The notes under the pieces were generated by a model. The model searched no databases. It had not been told where the DNA came from and saw only the letters and a program-made list of their open reading frames with translations. Source: Thermoplasmatales archaeon BRNA1 (GTDB lineage Archaea > Thermoplasmatota > Thermoplasmata > Methanomassiliicoccales > Methanomethylophilaceae). From it: a stretch of 64,000 nt of DNA. Shown in pieces: positions 15,617-23,743 of the stretch. The translations under genes and the position numbers were made by a program. The stretch's first letter is position 1. Each line of letters starts with the position of its first letter. Where the stretch lies: the NCBI GenBank assembly GCA_000350305.1, contig CP002916.1, positions 310,001 through 374,000 on the forward strand. Reading direction: 5' to 3'.

Positions 15617-15973
15617 TCAACGCCTCTTGGTCTTAGACGGCTTCGCAGGAGCCGTTTTGCGGGACGTTGCCGCCTTGGCAGGTGTTCTGGACCCTCCCAG
15701 CTTTTTCGCGGCCTTATTCGGAGGGGTCTTTCTGCCGGATTTCGGAAGCTCCTCGATGGAGCAGATTACGATGGCTGCTCCGCCGTGTGCCTCACGTGCT
15801 TCGGTGACCGCGCGGTACCTTTCGTTCCTGGCCAACCTCGCATCGGCTTTGGCTTCGATCTGTTTCGCCTTCGCGGCTTCCCTAGCGGACCTGTTGCGGA
15901 GTCTGTCGATTTCTCTCTGTTCGCGCGCCCTCTTCAGTTCAGCGCTTGTATTGGACGGTTTCAGTATTCCCAC
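15617..15973 (-). CDS. Highly basic Lys/Arg/Ala-rich protein, 118 aa
   Basis: The product is strongly basic with a long helical N-terminal half rich in Arg, Glu and Ala (ELKRAREQREIDRLRNRSAR) and a Lys/Pro/Ala-rich tail (AKAATSRKTAPAKPSKTKRR) resembling histone H1-like or DNA-condensing viral proteins. A short hydrophobic strand (GGAAIVICSIEELP) lies between. The start is GTG at 15973. It sits between the UAG-containing gene and the peptidase-PIN gene. DNA packaging or condensation is a guess from composition. Confidence 0.55.
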   Translation of the reverse strand: MGILKPSNTSAELKRAREQREIDRLRNRSAREAAKAKQIEAKADARLARNERYRAVTEAREAHGGAAIVICSIEELPKSGRKTPPNKAAKKLGGSRTPAKAATSRKTAPAKPSKTKRR

Positions 15974-15977
15974 GTGT

Positions 15978-16211
15978 TCATATCCTTTTCTTGCAATCCT
16001 TGGTAACGTCGCTCGGCGAGAATCCCTTGGATTTCGCCGGCGGTTTGGTGATCTTCAGCGGTCTGCCGTAATCGCGGGTTCTTCCGGTCTGAGGATTGGT
16101 GTTGACAGTGCCCGTCTGTTTGACGGGGGCCTGTTCCCTGTGCCTAATCCTGCCGAAGAACCCGATCTTCTACTCGGGCTCGGCTGCCCTTCCTTGTGTC
16201 GACTTCTTCAT
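15978..16211 (-). CDS. Small basic protein with in-frame UAG codon (candidate pyrrolysine)
   Basis: ATG at 16211 overlaps the TGA of the upstream ATPase gene (ATGA). Codon 14 (16172-16170) is TAG, and the same frame then runs open for 63 more codons to TGA at 15978. The downstream part is coherent and basic (start KIGFFGRIRHREQAPVKQTG, later KITKPPAKSKGFSPSDV) and fills exactly the space to the next gene start, five bases away. In Methanomassiliicoccales UAG can be read as pyrrolysine. I infer a 77-residue product with Pyl (or a suppressor residue) at position 14. The alternative is a 13-residue peptide and a dead remnant. Confidence 0.6.
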
Positions 16212-17365
16212 GCTTCCCCTCCCGGCGGAGACGGCGGCGCGGCGCCCCCGCCGCCCTTTATAGGTTGTATATATACCGCGCCCGATTGCGTGATCTGTTG
16301 CTGATTTTTGAGAAGGCCACACTCCCGTTGGATCAGCAACTCGTACTTCTTGAACCGGTATTTCGCCGTGGACTCGGGGATCTCCCACTCCTCGGCGATT
16401 TCCGCCCACGGCGCCCCGCGGAGACGGCGGCGGTACATCGCCTTCGCCTGGGCGTATTCCATGTCCTCCCTGGTGTAGACGAAGTCTCCGTTGCGTACCC
16501 GGGAGGATTCCGAATCGCCGCTCTTCTCGCCTTCCGATTCCCATTGCCTGAAAAATCCGTCGATCTTGTCAGGCAGTTCGTGAGACAGGCCCCCTGAAGT
16601 GGCCCGGATGAATTTCTCGAAGGAGAACGGGATCCCGTTACCGTTCTCCCCTATGCTGAACGTCGCTGTGGAGACGGTATCGTACCCATAATCCCCCACC
16701 TTTGCCGCCGAAGAGTACACGTCGCGGATCCATGACGTCGGGGCGATGAAGACCGGGGCCCATGAGGCATCCGCATCGTTTCTGACGAAGGTTATGTCGC
16801 GCGGATCTCCGCCGCGGCCGCCCAATACTCTCGCGCCCTCGGATTTATCCTTCATCATCTGACAGCTGCAGTACCCGGACTTGCCCTCGCCCTGAGGGAA
16901 ACATCTTACACGGGGCGTGAGATTGTTGATCGTTGGGGTTAGGAAGAAATTGCACACTCCGAATTTCCTCGCGTTCCCGAGGTATTTTGTGAGCGCGAGA
17001 TTCTCCTTGCTCCCGTTCTGATCCGCCATCATATAGTTCTGGGCCTCGTCCAGAAGCCAGATGATCAGGGCCTTTCTGCGGCCGCATTTCTTGATGATGT
17101 CCCCGATACGTTTCATGGTTCCCGCCAGAGTGTCCTCGTGGTACACTCCGGGCGGGTAGGCCTCGACGGGCATTCCGGACGGTGTCTTGAGGCCGAATAC
17201 CACGTTGGTGATGATGTGGACCCCCTCGTGGCCGTAATCGCCGTTCATGGCATGCTGACATATGGATACTGCCGTTGCGGTCTTGCCGTGCCCCCTCCTT
17301 CCTGCGAGCACGATGGTCTCCCCCGGCTGGAGAAGCTCGTGCATGAATTCCGATATGGAGGTCAT
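16208..17365 (-). CDS. Zot/packaging-type P-loop ATPase of element A
   Basis: This 385-residue ATPase has Walker A GRRGHGKT (22-29) and Walker B ALIIWLLDEAQNY (Asp106-Glu107), then a sensor-like region (NFFLTPTINNLTPRVR). The fold order resembles Zot/pI and FtsK-HerA type ATPases of filamentous and membrane viruses, which drive virion DNA extrusion or packaging. The C-terminal part has a helix-turn-helix-like segment (APWAEIAEEWEIPESTAKYR near 315) and a Gly/Pro-rich tail (GGGGAAPPSPPGG). No membrane segment is seen, but a membrane protein (18130-19041) lies two genes upstream. It overlaps both neighbours by four bases. Confidence 0.65.
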   Translation of the reverse strand: MTSISEFMHELLQPGETIVLAGRRGHGKTATAVSICQHAMNGDYGHEGVHIITNVVFGLKTPSGMPVEAYPPGVYHEDTLAGTMKRIGDIIKKCGRRKALIIWLLDEAQNYMMADQNGSKENLALTKYLGNARKFGVCNFFLTPTINNLTPRVRCFPQGEGKSGYCSCQMMKDKSEGARVLGGRGGDPRDITFVRNDADASWAPVFIAPTSWIRDVYSSAAKVGDYGYDTVSTATFSIGENGNGIPFSFEKFIRATSGGLSHELPDKIDGFFRQWESEGEKSGDSESSRVRNGDFVYTREDMEYAQAKAMYRRRLRGAPWAEIAEEWEIPESTAKYRFKKYELLIQRECGLLKNQQQITQSGAVYIQPIKGGGGAAPPSPPGGEA

Positions 17366-17718
17366 ACGCCCGCCTCTTCGAATCCGAGGACCGTGCGGCT
17401 CTTCTTGCCGATCAGCCCCTCGCTCCTCATTATGCTCTCATAAACCGCCATCTGCGCACGGAACGTATCGAACGGGAGACGTGCGTAAGGGCTGTCCGGG
17501 AGGGGGAACATCTTGGCATGGGCCTTGTACTCCTCTATCTGCCACAACGGTTGGCTGCATGCCGGCGACAGGGACATCTCGAACGTCCTGAGATAGGCGA
17601 CCTTCGTGTCCATCTCTTCCAGGTGCCTTGTTAGTTTGGCCCAGTCGTCATTAATCCTCACGACGATATTGAGGTAGATGTTCTCGTTGTTCTTCGGACG
17701 GTCGTTCTCGAACATCAC
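17362..17718 (-). CDS. Hypothetical protein, 118 aa
   Basis: The start at 17718 (ATGATG) overlaps the upstream stop by four bases, and the stop overlaps the ATPase start by four. The protein is soluble, with a beta strand (NIYLNIVVRIN), a helical middle (WAKLTRHLEEMDTKVAYLRTFEMSL) and a second helix (FDTFRAQMAVYESIMRSEGL). Unrecognised. Placement immediately before the ATPase suggests a partner in virion assembly. Confidence 0.5.
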   Translation of the reverse strand: MMFENDRPKNNENIYLNIVVRINDDWAKLTRHLEEMDTKVAYLRTFEMSLSPACSQPLWQIEEYKAHAKMFPLPDSPYARLPFDTFRAQMAVYESIMRSEGLIGKKSRTVLGFEEAGV

Positions 17719-18146
17719 CCCACCTCTCCGGGCAATCCGCCGAAACGGGAGATTGCCGCATCATACTGTGTGCTGGTCCTCCCATCCTCTGTGATCCTTG
17801 CAGAGTATTCGCCCAGGCCGACCAGACGTCCGCGGGTCTCTATGCCGCACCTCCACTGTTCGACAAGTCTGAGGGCGATCAGGCAGCGTATGTATGCGCG
17901 AAGGTGACCGATGAGCTCCTCATCCGGAAGATCGTCCGGCAACGGAGCGTCCGAATAGACAAGATCCGGGCGTTCAAGGAGGATGCTCTCCGCACGGTCG
18001 ATGTCGATTGTCTCCATGATCAGATCCATGGACGCCTTCAGAGAGGCGGAGATCTTCGTGCACTCCGAGAGGGCGATTCTGGTTGGAACATGGGCCGTAC
18101 CGAAGAGAGCAGCCTCAAGTGTCCCATCATCAGGAATACGGGACAT
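17715..18146 (-). CDS. Hypothetical helical protein, 143 aa
   Basis: This mostly helical soluble protein (ASLKASMDLIMETIDIDRA; LIGHLRAYIRCLIALRLVEQW) has no signal peptide, membrane segment or known motif. It overlaps the upstream membrane-protein gene by 17 bases and the downstream gene by 4. In this position, between the membrane protein and the ATPase, it may be an assembly factor. Confidence 0.5.
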   Translation of the reverse strand: MSRIPDDGTLEAALFGTAHVPTRIALSECTKISASLKASMDLIMETIDIDRAESILLERPDLVYSDAPLPDDLPDEELIGHLRAYIRCLIALRLVEQWRCGIETRGRLVGLGEYSARITEDGRTSTQYDAAISRFGGLPGEVG

Positions 18147-19041
18147 CTTCCACTTCCTCCGGAGGATCGACTCTGCGGTCTGCCGTTCTCTTCAGCCGTT
18201 CTTTTTCGATCGCCTCAAGAATATCTTCTTTGGTGCCGGGGGCATCTTCCTGAAGGGAGATCAGGCCTGCAACCACCTTTGCCGCGGCATCGAATGTCGC
18301 GGACTGCATCTGGATGTCGAGTCTGGTCGCCCTTTCAACCGCCTCGTCGGCCCTCTCGATGGCTGTCCGGTAGATCCCCGATTTTGTGTAGAATGCTTCG
18401 GGATCGTCATAGAGCTCCTGTGCGAATCTGACGGTGTGTGCCTGCACGGTCGCATGGAACCAGTATCTGGGTGTCGGATCGTCCTTCAACGGGCGCCTGC
18501 GGCCGATACCTATCTCCAACTCCTCGATCATGTGAATCGAAACAGGGTAAACAGTCAGAGGGACGTACGTCCCGATGGAGATGAATCCGCTCGATGCCTT
18601 CACCGAACGGGAACGGCATACGCTGCCGATCGGCATGTCGAGAGGATGGCGGACACCGAAACCGGAGAAGAAGACGGCCTTCAGGGTCTGGGGCATGTAG
18701 TACATCCTTCCGTTCTTGACATAATAGACGAAGGGGCCGATCTCCGTTGAAGACAGGTCCTCGCTGGGAAGGTCCAAGAACACGACGTCTTTAGGTCTAG
18801 CAGTGAAGTAACCCAGGATGTATCCGGCATCAAAGATGGCAGCGATTGCGGCAATCTCTTCCGGAATCACCATTTTCGTGTGAAGGAAACAGAGGCCGAT
18901 CATCTCTCCGAGGATGATGGTGATGAATATCGGATCGCGGAAGGGCATGATTGCGTGGACGGCGCATCTTGCTCCTCTCCCTGCATAGATGGCTGCAGCC
19001 ATCACAGCGCACCCCACGATAAGCATCACGACCGTATCCAT
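18130..19041 (-). CDS. Multi-pass membrane protein with cytosolic C-terminal domain
   Basis: In 303 residues, hydrophobic stretches lie at about 4-22 (VVMLIVGCAVMAAAIYAG), 35-52 (FITIILGEMIGLCFL) and 60-78 (EIAAIAAIFDAGYILGYFTA). A soluble domain follows, with strands and then a long charged helix (EAVERATRLDIQMQSATFDA ... LEAIEKERLKRT). Element B has a protein of the same plan at the same place (44229-44945). Both sit between small transmembrane proteins and the ATPase, so I infer a membrane platform that docks the ATPase during virion assembly. Confidence 0.6.
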   Translation of the reverse strand: MDTVVMLIVGCAVMAAAIYAGRGARCAVHAIMPFRDPIFITIILGEMIGLCFLHTKMVIPEEIAAIAAIFDAGYILGYFTARPKDVVFLDLPSEDLSSTEIGPFVYYVKNGRMYYMPQTLKAVFFSGFGVRHPLDMPIGSVCRSRSVKASSGFISIGTYVPLTVYPVSIHMIEELEIGIGRRRPLKDDPTPRYWFHATVQAHTVRFAQELYDDPEAFYTKSGIYRTAIERADEAVERATRLDIQMQSATFDAAAKVVAGLISLQEDAPGTKEDILEAIEKERLKRTADRRVDPPEEVEDVPYS

Positions 19042-19045
19042 TCAG

Positions 19046-19285
19046 TCACCATCCCCAGAATATGGTCGCGAGTATCGAGCAGACCAGAATCGCCCCGAGT
19101 TTGAATTTGCCCATCATGCCTGCCCAGAACAGACCGATTACCTGCAGGACGATCAGGATGGTCTGGCCGTGGACCTTGAAAAAGGCCACGGCCTCATCCA
19201 TGTATCCTGTGAGGACGAGGATCACCGACGCTGTTACTGCGAAGAATCCCAGGAACAGCGTCAGGATGACCGCGTTCACAGCCAC
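19046..19285 (-). CDS. Small membrane protein, 79 aa
   Basis: Three hydrophobic segments fill most of the protein: AVILTLFLGFFAVTASVILV near the N-terminus, ILIVLQVIGLFWAGMM in the middle and LGAILVCSILATIFWGW at the end. The start is GTG (19285 or 19279), overlapping the preceding spike gene by about 10 bases. Small multi-pass proteins next to spike and ATPase genes are candidates for the coat or membrane protein of the particle. Confidence 0.55.
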   Translation of the reverse strand: MAVNAVILTLFLGFFAVTASVILVLTGYMDEAVAFFKVHGQTILIVLQVIGLFWAGMMGKFKLGAILVCSILATIFWGW

Positions 19286-21156
19286 CTCCCCGCCTTATCC
19301 GCGAAGTCTGCGATGTCGTCAGCCAGGAAGACCCCGCAGAGGAACACCGCCGCGCCGATCAGGATCATGACAGGCCTGCGGAGAATGATCCCTCCGATCA
19401 GTGCCGCGAGCCCGGCAACCACCATCAGGATCTGGATCCAGTCGGAGGCACCGGACGGTATCGGCGTTGGGTCCGGGGTCAGGGAGAACTTCGACAGCAC
19501 GAGCTGCATCTCCTTGGGCTCGAGGGTGAGCATGGAGACCTCGTCCCCGTCGTACACCAGCCTCTCGATCTCCAGGGTGCTCCCCGCAACGAGGGAGACC
19601 AGGGACCTGTCGGAATAGGCGGACTCCCCGCTCCATGTTCCGGCATCTCCCCACACCAGGGCGAAACCGGACTGGTTCCATACGGTCGTACCGACCTTCA
19701 CCTGCTGGCTGTCCAGCCAGTTGAAGGGTGTGAAAACCACGTTTTCGGCCAGGATGGTGCCGTCGGGCGCTCTGATGGTCCCGACCGCCATGAGGCTCAG
19801 GGAGGCCTCGGAGACGGTCATGTCCGACGCCGTGATGGCGGAGGAGTGGAGACCGTACCAGGACGCGGTCTGTACCAGGGACAGCACCCCGATGGCATAC
19901 TTCTGCTCGGCGGTCAGGTCCAGGTTGTCCAGGTCCGGCGAGTATGCGGCGATGGAGATCTGCGAATCTGCGGAGCTCGCATCATCGAACAGCATCCAGA
20001 TCGCCGATGCGGACGACAGCAGCTTGACGGCCATCACCTCGGTCTGGGTGACGAACCCGTCCCAGGACCCGAGGATCGGTGCTACCGAATAGCGATTGGT
20101 GACCGTCGAGTTGCCGTCGGGATAGGTCACGAACATCCCGAAATCGGAGATGTCGCGGGAGGTCCCTCCGAAGACCATGGTGTATCCGGAGGCGGAGGGG
20201 ATGACGTACCCGAGGTTCCCGTCGGCGCTGAAGGCCAGCGCCCCGGTGAGAAGGGCGGAGTCGCGGCCTGCGGGCATGAACGGCCCGATGTAGGATCCGC
20301 CGTACAGGGTGTAATAGCCCTCGGGGAAATCCGCCAGGTTGTACACGCCGGGGGTGAGCCAGATGTCCTTGCTGCCGTCATCGGAGACCATCCTCCCGGT
20401 CTCGAAGACATAGATGTCCTTGAGCGATTCGCTGGCCTCCTCGGAATCCGCGCCGGATGTCACGAGGTACACCCTGTTCGAACCGGAGGAGGGACGGACG
20501 AAGGAACCCGAGTCGTAGAACATGGATTCCTCGGCTTCGATGGAGAAATCGTCCCCGTACAGCCCCCACGACATCTCCGTGTAACCCGCCGCGCGTGTGA
20601 CGGCGGGCGTGTCGGCCATGTTCCTAAACACCGTGTCGATTAGTGATTCGTAGGATCTGTATACGGTGCCGATGTTGGACGTGAACGTGGATCCGACGAG
20701 GATGTCGTCATAGTGGGCCTCCGCACTGTCCCCCGGGGACCAGATTCCGGACACGAACACCTCGGCCCCGCGGTCCCAGTAGAGCTGGGTGAACCCCATG
20801 AGCTGGGTGTCGATCTCCAGGGCGCCGGAGATGTCGGGGGTGTGGGTCTCGACCCAGGCGCGGAAGTTCTTCGCCTCCTGCTCGGTCATGGCCTCCGTCA
20901 CATCGGATCCCCCACCGGAACTGTTCGTCCACCAATCATAGATGTCGTGGTACGCCCAGCCGGTCCCGATGAGGATGCCGACGGCGAACAGCACCAGGGG
21001 CGCGAGGGCATCGGAGGATGCGTCACCGTCCCTCTGGTCGAGCACATTGTCGGCGACAGGGTCGACGACCGCGGGTACCGCCGCAACGGACAGGATCAGT
21101 GCGGCGACTATTGCCGCCGCATTCTTACTAGCACGTCCGGAACCGAACATGGGCAT
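19276..21156 (-). CDS. Large membrane-anchored surface (spike-like) protein, 626 aa
   Basis: The start at 21156 overlaps the upstream stop (TGATG). The N-terminus has a basic cluster and a signal-anchor (NAAAIVAALILSVAAVPAVV), a second hydrophobic stretch follows near 50-70 (LAPLVLFAVGILIGTGWAY), then about 500 residues of beta-rich, Ser/Thr/Asp/Gly-rich ectodomain. The C-terminus carries two close membrane helices (ILMVVAGLAALIGGIILRRP and VMILIGAAVFLCGVFL). The same twin-helix pattern ends the protein at 21818-22735. The large exposed domain suggests receptor binding or membrane fusion. No enzyme motif is seen. Confidence 0.65.
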   Translation of the reverse strand: MPMFGSGRASKNAAAIVAALILSVAAVPAVVDPVADNVLDQRDGDASSDALAPLVLFAVGILIGTGWAYHDIYDWWTNSSGGGSDVTEAMTEQEAKNFRAWVETHTPDISGALEIDTQLMGFTQLYWDRGAEVFVSGIWSPGDSAEAHYDDILVGSTFTSNIGTVYRSYESLIDTVFRNMADTPAVTRAAGYTEMSWGLYGDDFSIEAEESMFYDSGSFVRPSSGSNRVYLVTSGADSEEASESLKDIYVFETGRMVSDDGSKDIWLTPGVYNLADFPEGYYTLYGGSYIGPFMPAGRDSALLTGALAFSADGNLGYVIPSASGYTMVFGGTSRDISDFGMFVTYPDGNSTVTNRYSVAPILGSWDGFVTQTEVMAVKLLSSASAIWMLFDDASSADSQISIAAYSPDLDNLDLTAEQKYAIGVLSLVQTASWYGLHSSAITASDMTVSEASLSLMAVGTIRAPDGTILAENVVFTPFNWLDSQQVKVGTTVWNQSGFALVWGDAGTWSGESAYSDRSLVSLVAGSTLEIERLVYDGDEVSMLTLEPKEMQLVLSKFSLTPDPTPIPSGASDWIQILMVVAGLAALIGGIILRRPVMILIGAAVFLCGVFLADDIADFADKAGRWL

Positions 21157-21818
21157 CACTTCGGCAGGATGATGGTCCCGTTGGCCGGGGAGTTGGTCGG
21201 AGCGAGCTTCGAGACCACATGGATCACGTAACTCGCATGGCTCTCTCCGCAGTACACGGTCACCGTGTAATCGCCGGGGACGGAGGGTGCCACACCGGAA
21301 ACGGTCTGCCCGGAGTAGGTCAGCCACGAGGCACCGGTAAGGCCGGTGATGTTCCCGCCGGAGACCACGGTTGCGGAATAGACGGAACCGCAGGTTATGG
21401 ACGCGTCCGAGACGGAGAACGACAGGGGGTCACGGACGATGACCGTGCAGGAACAGCTCTGGCAGTCATCGTCAACGGAGAAAATGTCCCATCTCAGCGT
21501 GTATGTCCCCGAGGGCAGGTTTTCGGTGATGGTCAGGACGATCGTCTGCTCCCCGTTGGCCAGATGGGAGTCGTACATGCCGTTGCCAACCCATGTCCAT
21601 GTATTGGCGAAATAGAGATTCGCGTTGCTGGAGGAGCACCAGTGCCCTCCGTCAACACCGGAAGGGATGTTGACGGACTGACCCCTCTGCACGGCGTATG
21701 TCGCTCCGTCGTAGGCTTCGGCATCCTCCGAGATCATCGCGAATCCCGCACAGATCATGACGACGGCCGCCAGCAGTGCGAGGGAGGTGGACCCGGTTCT
21801 CTTCGAGAATGGGTTCAT
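21156..21818 (-). CDS. Secreted Ig-like surface protein, 220 aa
   Basis: A signal peptide is clear (basic start, LALLAAVVMICAGFAMIS, then an acidic EDAEA). The mature part is beta-sandwich-like, with a first domain containing a CSSSN and a CQSCSC cluster and a second Ig-like domain (SVSDASITCGSVYSATVVSGG). The last residues, VVSKLAPTNSPANGTIILPK, nearly match the end of the protein encoded at 22737-23432. There is no C-terminal membrane helix. It overlaps both neighbouring genes by one or two bases and is probably a spike or fibre subunit. Confidence 0.65.
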   Translation of the reverse strand: MNPFSKRTGSTSLALLAAVVMICAGFAMISEDAEAYDGATYAVQRGQSVNIPSGVDGGHWCSSSNANLYFANTWTWVGNGMYDSHLANGEQTIVLTITENLPSGTYTLRWDIFSVDDDCQSCSCTVIVRDPLSFSVSDASITCGSVYSATVVSGGNITGLTGASWLTYSGQTVSGVAPSVPGDYTVTVYCGESHASYVIHVVSKLAPTNSPANGTIILPK

Positions 21819-22735
21819 CAGATCACCCCGAAGTAGTGGATTCCCGCTGCGGCGAAGAGAGCGACTGCGGCGAGGATCACGATCGGGTGCCTGGTGACAG
21901 CTGCGACGATCAGGGCGACGATCCCTGCGACGGCGAGGCCGATGACGATGTAGTCGTCGGTTCCCGCATCGGAACCGTACTTGACGTAGACGGTGACGTC
22001 GGAATCGATGGACTTGGCGACGTTGAAGACGGTAGTGAATTCGGAGTCGGTGTAGAATCCGAGGATCATCCCCTTGTCCTTGCCGACCATATCCTTCAGA
22101 TCGGAGACGGAGAGGCGGGATCCCTGATCCACAGAGACGGTCTTGACGACATTACCCTCAGAGTCCATGAAGGTGACAGTCACCTGGGACTCTGCAGGTG
22201 CAGGGGTGTTGGAAGAGCTGCCGTACAGGGAGAGCGAGCGGGTAACGTAGGAAGACATGTCATAGGCAGAGGTCATTCCCCTGTCAGTGTACCATGCGGA
22301 CACTCCGTCGATTCCGGAGTTCTTGGCTGCAACACCGTAGGCGTCCTGCTGGACAGTCTTCACGAGAGTCCCGTTCACATAGTAGGAGATGACGGGGTAA
22401 CCGAGAATCTCCACCTTATACCATGCAACGGAGGTTCCGATGGTGTTGGTGGCGGTCTGCTTGACATAGTACACTCCGGTCTCGGAGTAAGTGTGGTCGA
22501 CGATCTTCCCGGCGGCGGTGGATCCGTCGCCGAAGTCCCATTCGACGGTATCTGCCGTGTCGTTGCAGTCGGACGGCGCGTAGATGAAACGGCAGGTCAT
22601 CGAATAGAATGTTCCTTTGTCTTCATAGTCATCCGGCGTCTCCGCAGAGGAGAAGCCCGCAAGGGCTACGATAGCGACCCCGATCAGGGCCAATACGGCG
22701 ATGGCCGCAGTAGATCTTTTTGCAAATTCATTCAT
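21818..22735 (-). CDS. Surface protein with PKD-like domain and twin C-terminal membrane helices
   Basis: In 305 residues, the signal sequence (AAIAVLALIGVAIVALAGFS) is followed by a PKD-type domain, recognisable by VEWDFGDGSTAAGKIVDHTYSETGVY. A second beta domain with VTVTFMDSEGNVVKTVSVD resembles bacterial InlB-type repeats. The C-terminus has two membrane helices (YIVIGLAVAGIVALIVAAV and PIVILAAVALFAAAGIHYF) similar to those of the 19276 protein. PKD domains often mediate binding to carbohydrate or protein on archaeal surfaces. It is coupled to the next gene by TGATG and is likely a virion adhesion protein. Confidence 0.68.
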   Translation of the reverse strand: MNEFAKRSTAAIAVLALIGVAIVALAGFSSAETPDDYEDKGTFYSMTCRFIYAPSDCNDTADTVEWDFGDGSTAAGKIVDHTYSETGVYYVKQTATNTIGTSVAWYKVEILGYPVISYYVNGTLVKTVQQDAYGVAAKNSGIDGVSAWYTDRGMTSAYDMSSYVTRSLSLYGSSSNTPAPAESQVTVTFMDSEGNVVKTVSVDQGSRLSVSDLKDMVGKDKGMILGFYTDSEFTTVFNVAKSIDSDVTVYVKYGSDAGTDDYIVIGLAVAGIVALIVAAVTRHPIVILAAVALFAAAGIHYFGVI

Positions 22736-22736
22736 T

Positions 22737-23432
22737 TCAAACCTCGTAGATTATGCTCCCGTTGGACGGGGAGTTGGTCGGTGCGAGCTTAGAGACAACG
22801 TTGAAGGTGACAGTGAGGTCAGAGGTCTCTCCGTAGCTCGAAGTGCAGGTCAGAGAAATGGTCTTGGAACCGACAGAGGAAACAATGCCGGTCACTTTGC
22901 CGGTGGAGGTGTTGAGGGAGAGTCCCTCGGGGAGAGTAGTGCCGCTCTTGACGGACCAGGTCATGGTGCCCATGCCGGTAGCGGTGGGAGTGAAATCAAC
23001 GGCAGATCCGACGACGACATTGCTCTGAGAACCGGAAGTCGTCAGGGAAGCCAAAACGTTGAAAACGATGTAAATGTAGGCAGTCTGGGAGGGTTTGGAG
23101 GAGGTCGCCTTGAGTACGATGTGATACTGGTCCCCAGCCGCTGCATTAGAAGGGATGTTGACGATCAGTGTGCCGGAGCTCATGGATGCGATGTTAACGG
23201 AAGATCCGGAAAGGGATCCCTGTTTCTGCACCTCGACTACGGTAGTTACTGAGAGATCGGAAGGATAGGTCGGTTTGTACGTGAACCTCATTCCGGGCGC
23301 GATATTGATGTCCGTGGAGGTTCCATAAGTCGGATCGGTAGCTGCATCGGAGTCGTCAGAGGAGACGAAGAATGCAACTGCAGCAACCGATAGAATCAGA
23401 ACCGCGAAGATTGCTGTGCGTTTGTATTTCAT
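22737..23432 (-). CDS. Secreted Ig-like (He_PIG) surface protein, 231 aa
   Basis: This is the first gene of the long leftward structural operon. The signal peptide is KRTAIFAVLILSVAAVAFF followed by SSDDSDAA. The mature protein has two beta-sandwich domains; the second matches the He_PIG pattern (WSVKSGTTLPEGLSLNTSTG and GIVSSVGSKTISLTC). It ends SKLAPTNSPSNGSIIYEV, almost the same tail as the 21156 protein, and lacks a C-terminal membrane helix. Codon use looks somewhat less GC-rich than its neighbours. It is likely the most abundant spike component, given its promoter-proximal position. Confidence 0.65.
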   Translation of the reverse strand: MKYKRTAIFAVLILSVAAVAFFVSSDDSDAATDPTYGTSTDINIAPGMRFTYKPTYPSDLSVTTVVEVQKQGSLSGSSVNIASMSSGTLIVNIPSNAAAGDQYHIVLKATSSKPSQTAYIYIVFNVLASLTTSGSQSNVVVGSAVDFTPTATGMGTMTWSVKSGTTLPEGLSLNTSTGKVTGIVSSVGSKTISLTCTSSYGETSDLTVTFNVVSKLAPTNSPSNGSIIYEV

Positions 23433-23743
23433 GCTGTGAACTCCGCCGGCGTCCGGCAGAGCGGCAACGTCGACGGGACGATATTCGTGTAATATCTAAT
23501 AAACGGCCAGTTGGACGAAGGCGCCCTGTTAACCAGTTAACTCCTTGTTAACTCCTTGTTAACTGGTTCTTCTTCGGCGGAAAAAGCTCCATCCAGATTG
23601 GTTCAATAACCGAATGAAGGGTGTTGAACAATTAACAGATTAACAAGAAGAAGAATGATTATACTGGCTTCGTAACGGTGGATCCGCTGAAAATCAATAG
23701 CGATTTTATTGAGTCTCGAAAAAAGACTGCTGGATAGAGTGGA
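23433..23743. promoter_or_regulatory. Control region of the structural operon and right end of element A
   Basis: No gene is visible here. The region holds GTTAAC repeats: GTTAACCAGTTAACTCC, two more TTGTTAACT units and an AACCAGTTAAC ... GTTAACTGGTT inverted pair between 23528 and 23566, plus ATTAACAGATTAACAAG near 23631-23647. AT-rich GATTTTATTGAG (about 23700) precedes attR. The promoter for the leftward structural operon should lie in 23440-23520 (ATATTCGTGTAATATCTAATAAACG). The repeats resemble those by the integrase, so they may serve recombination or joint control of both ends. Confidence 0.5.
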
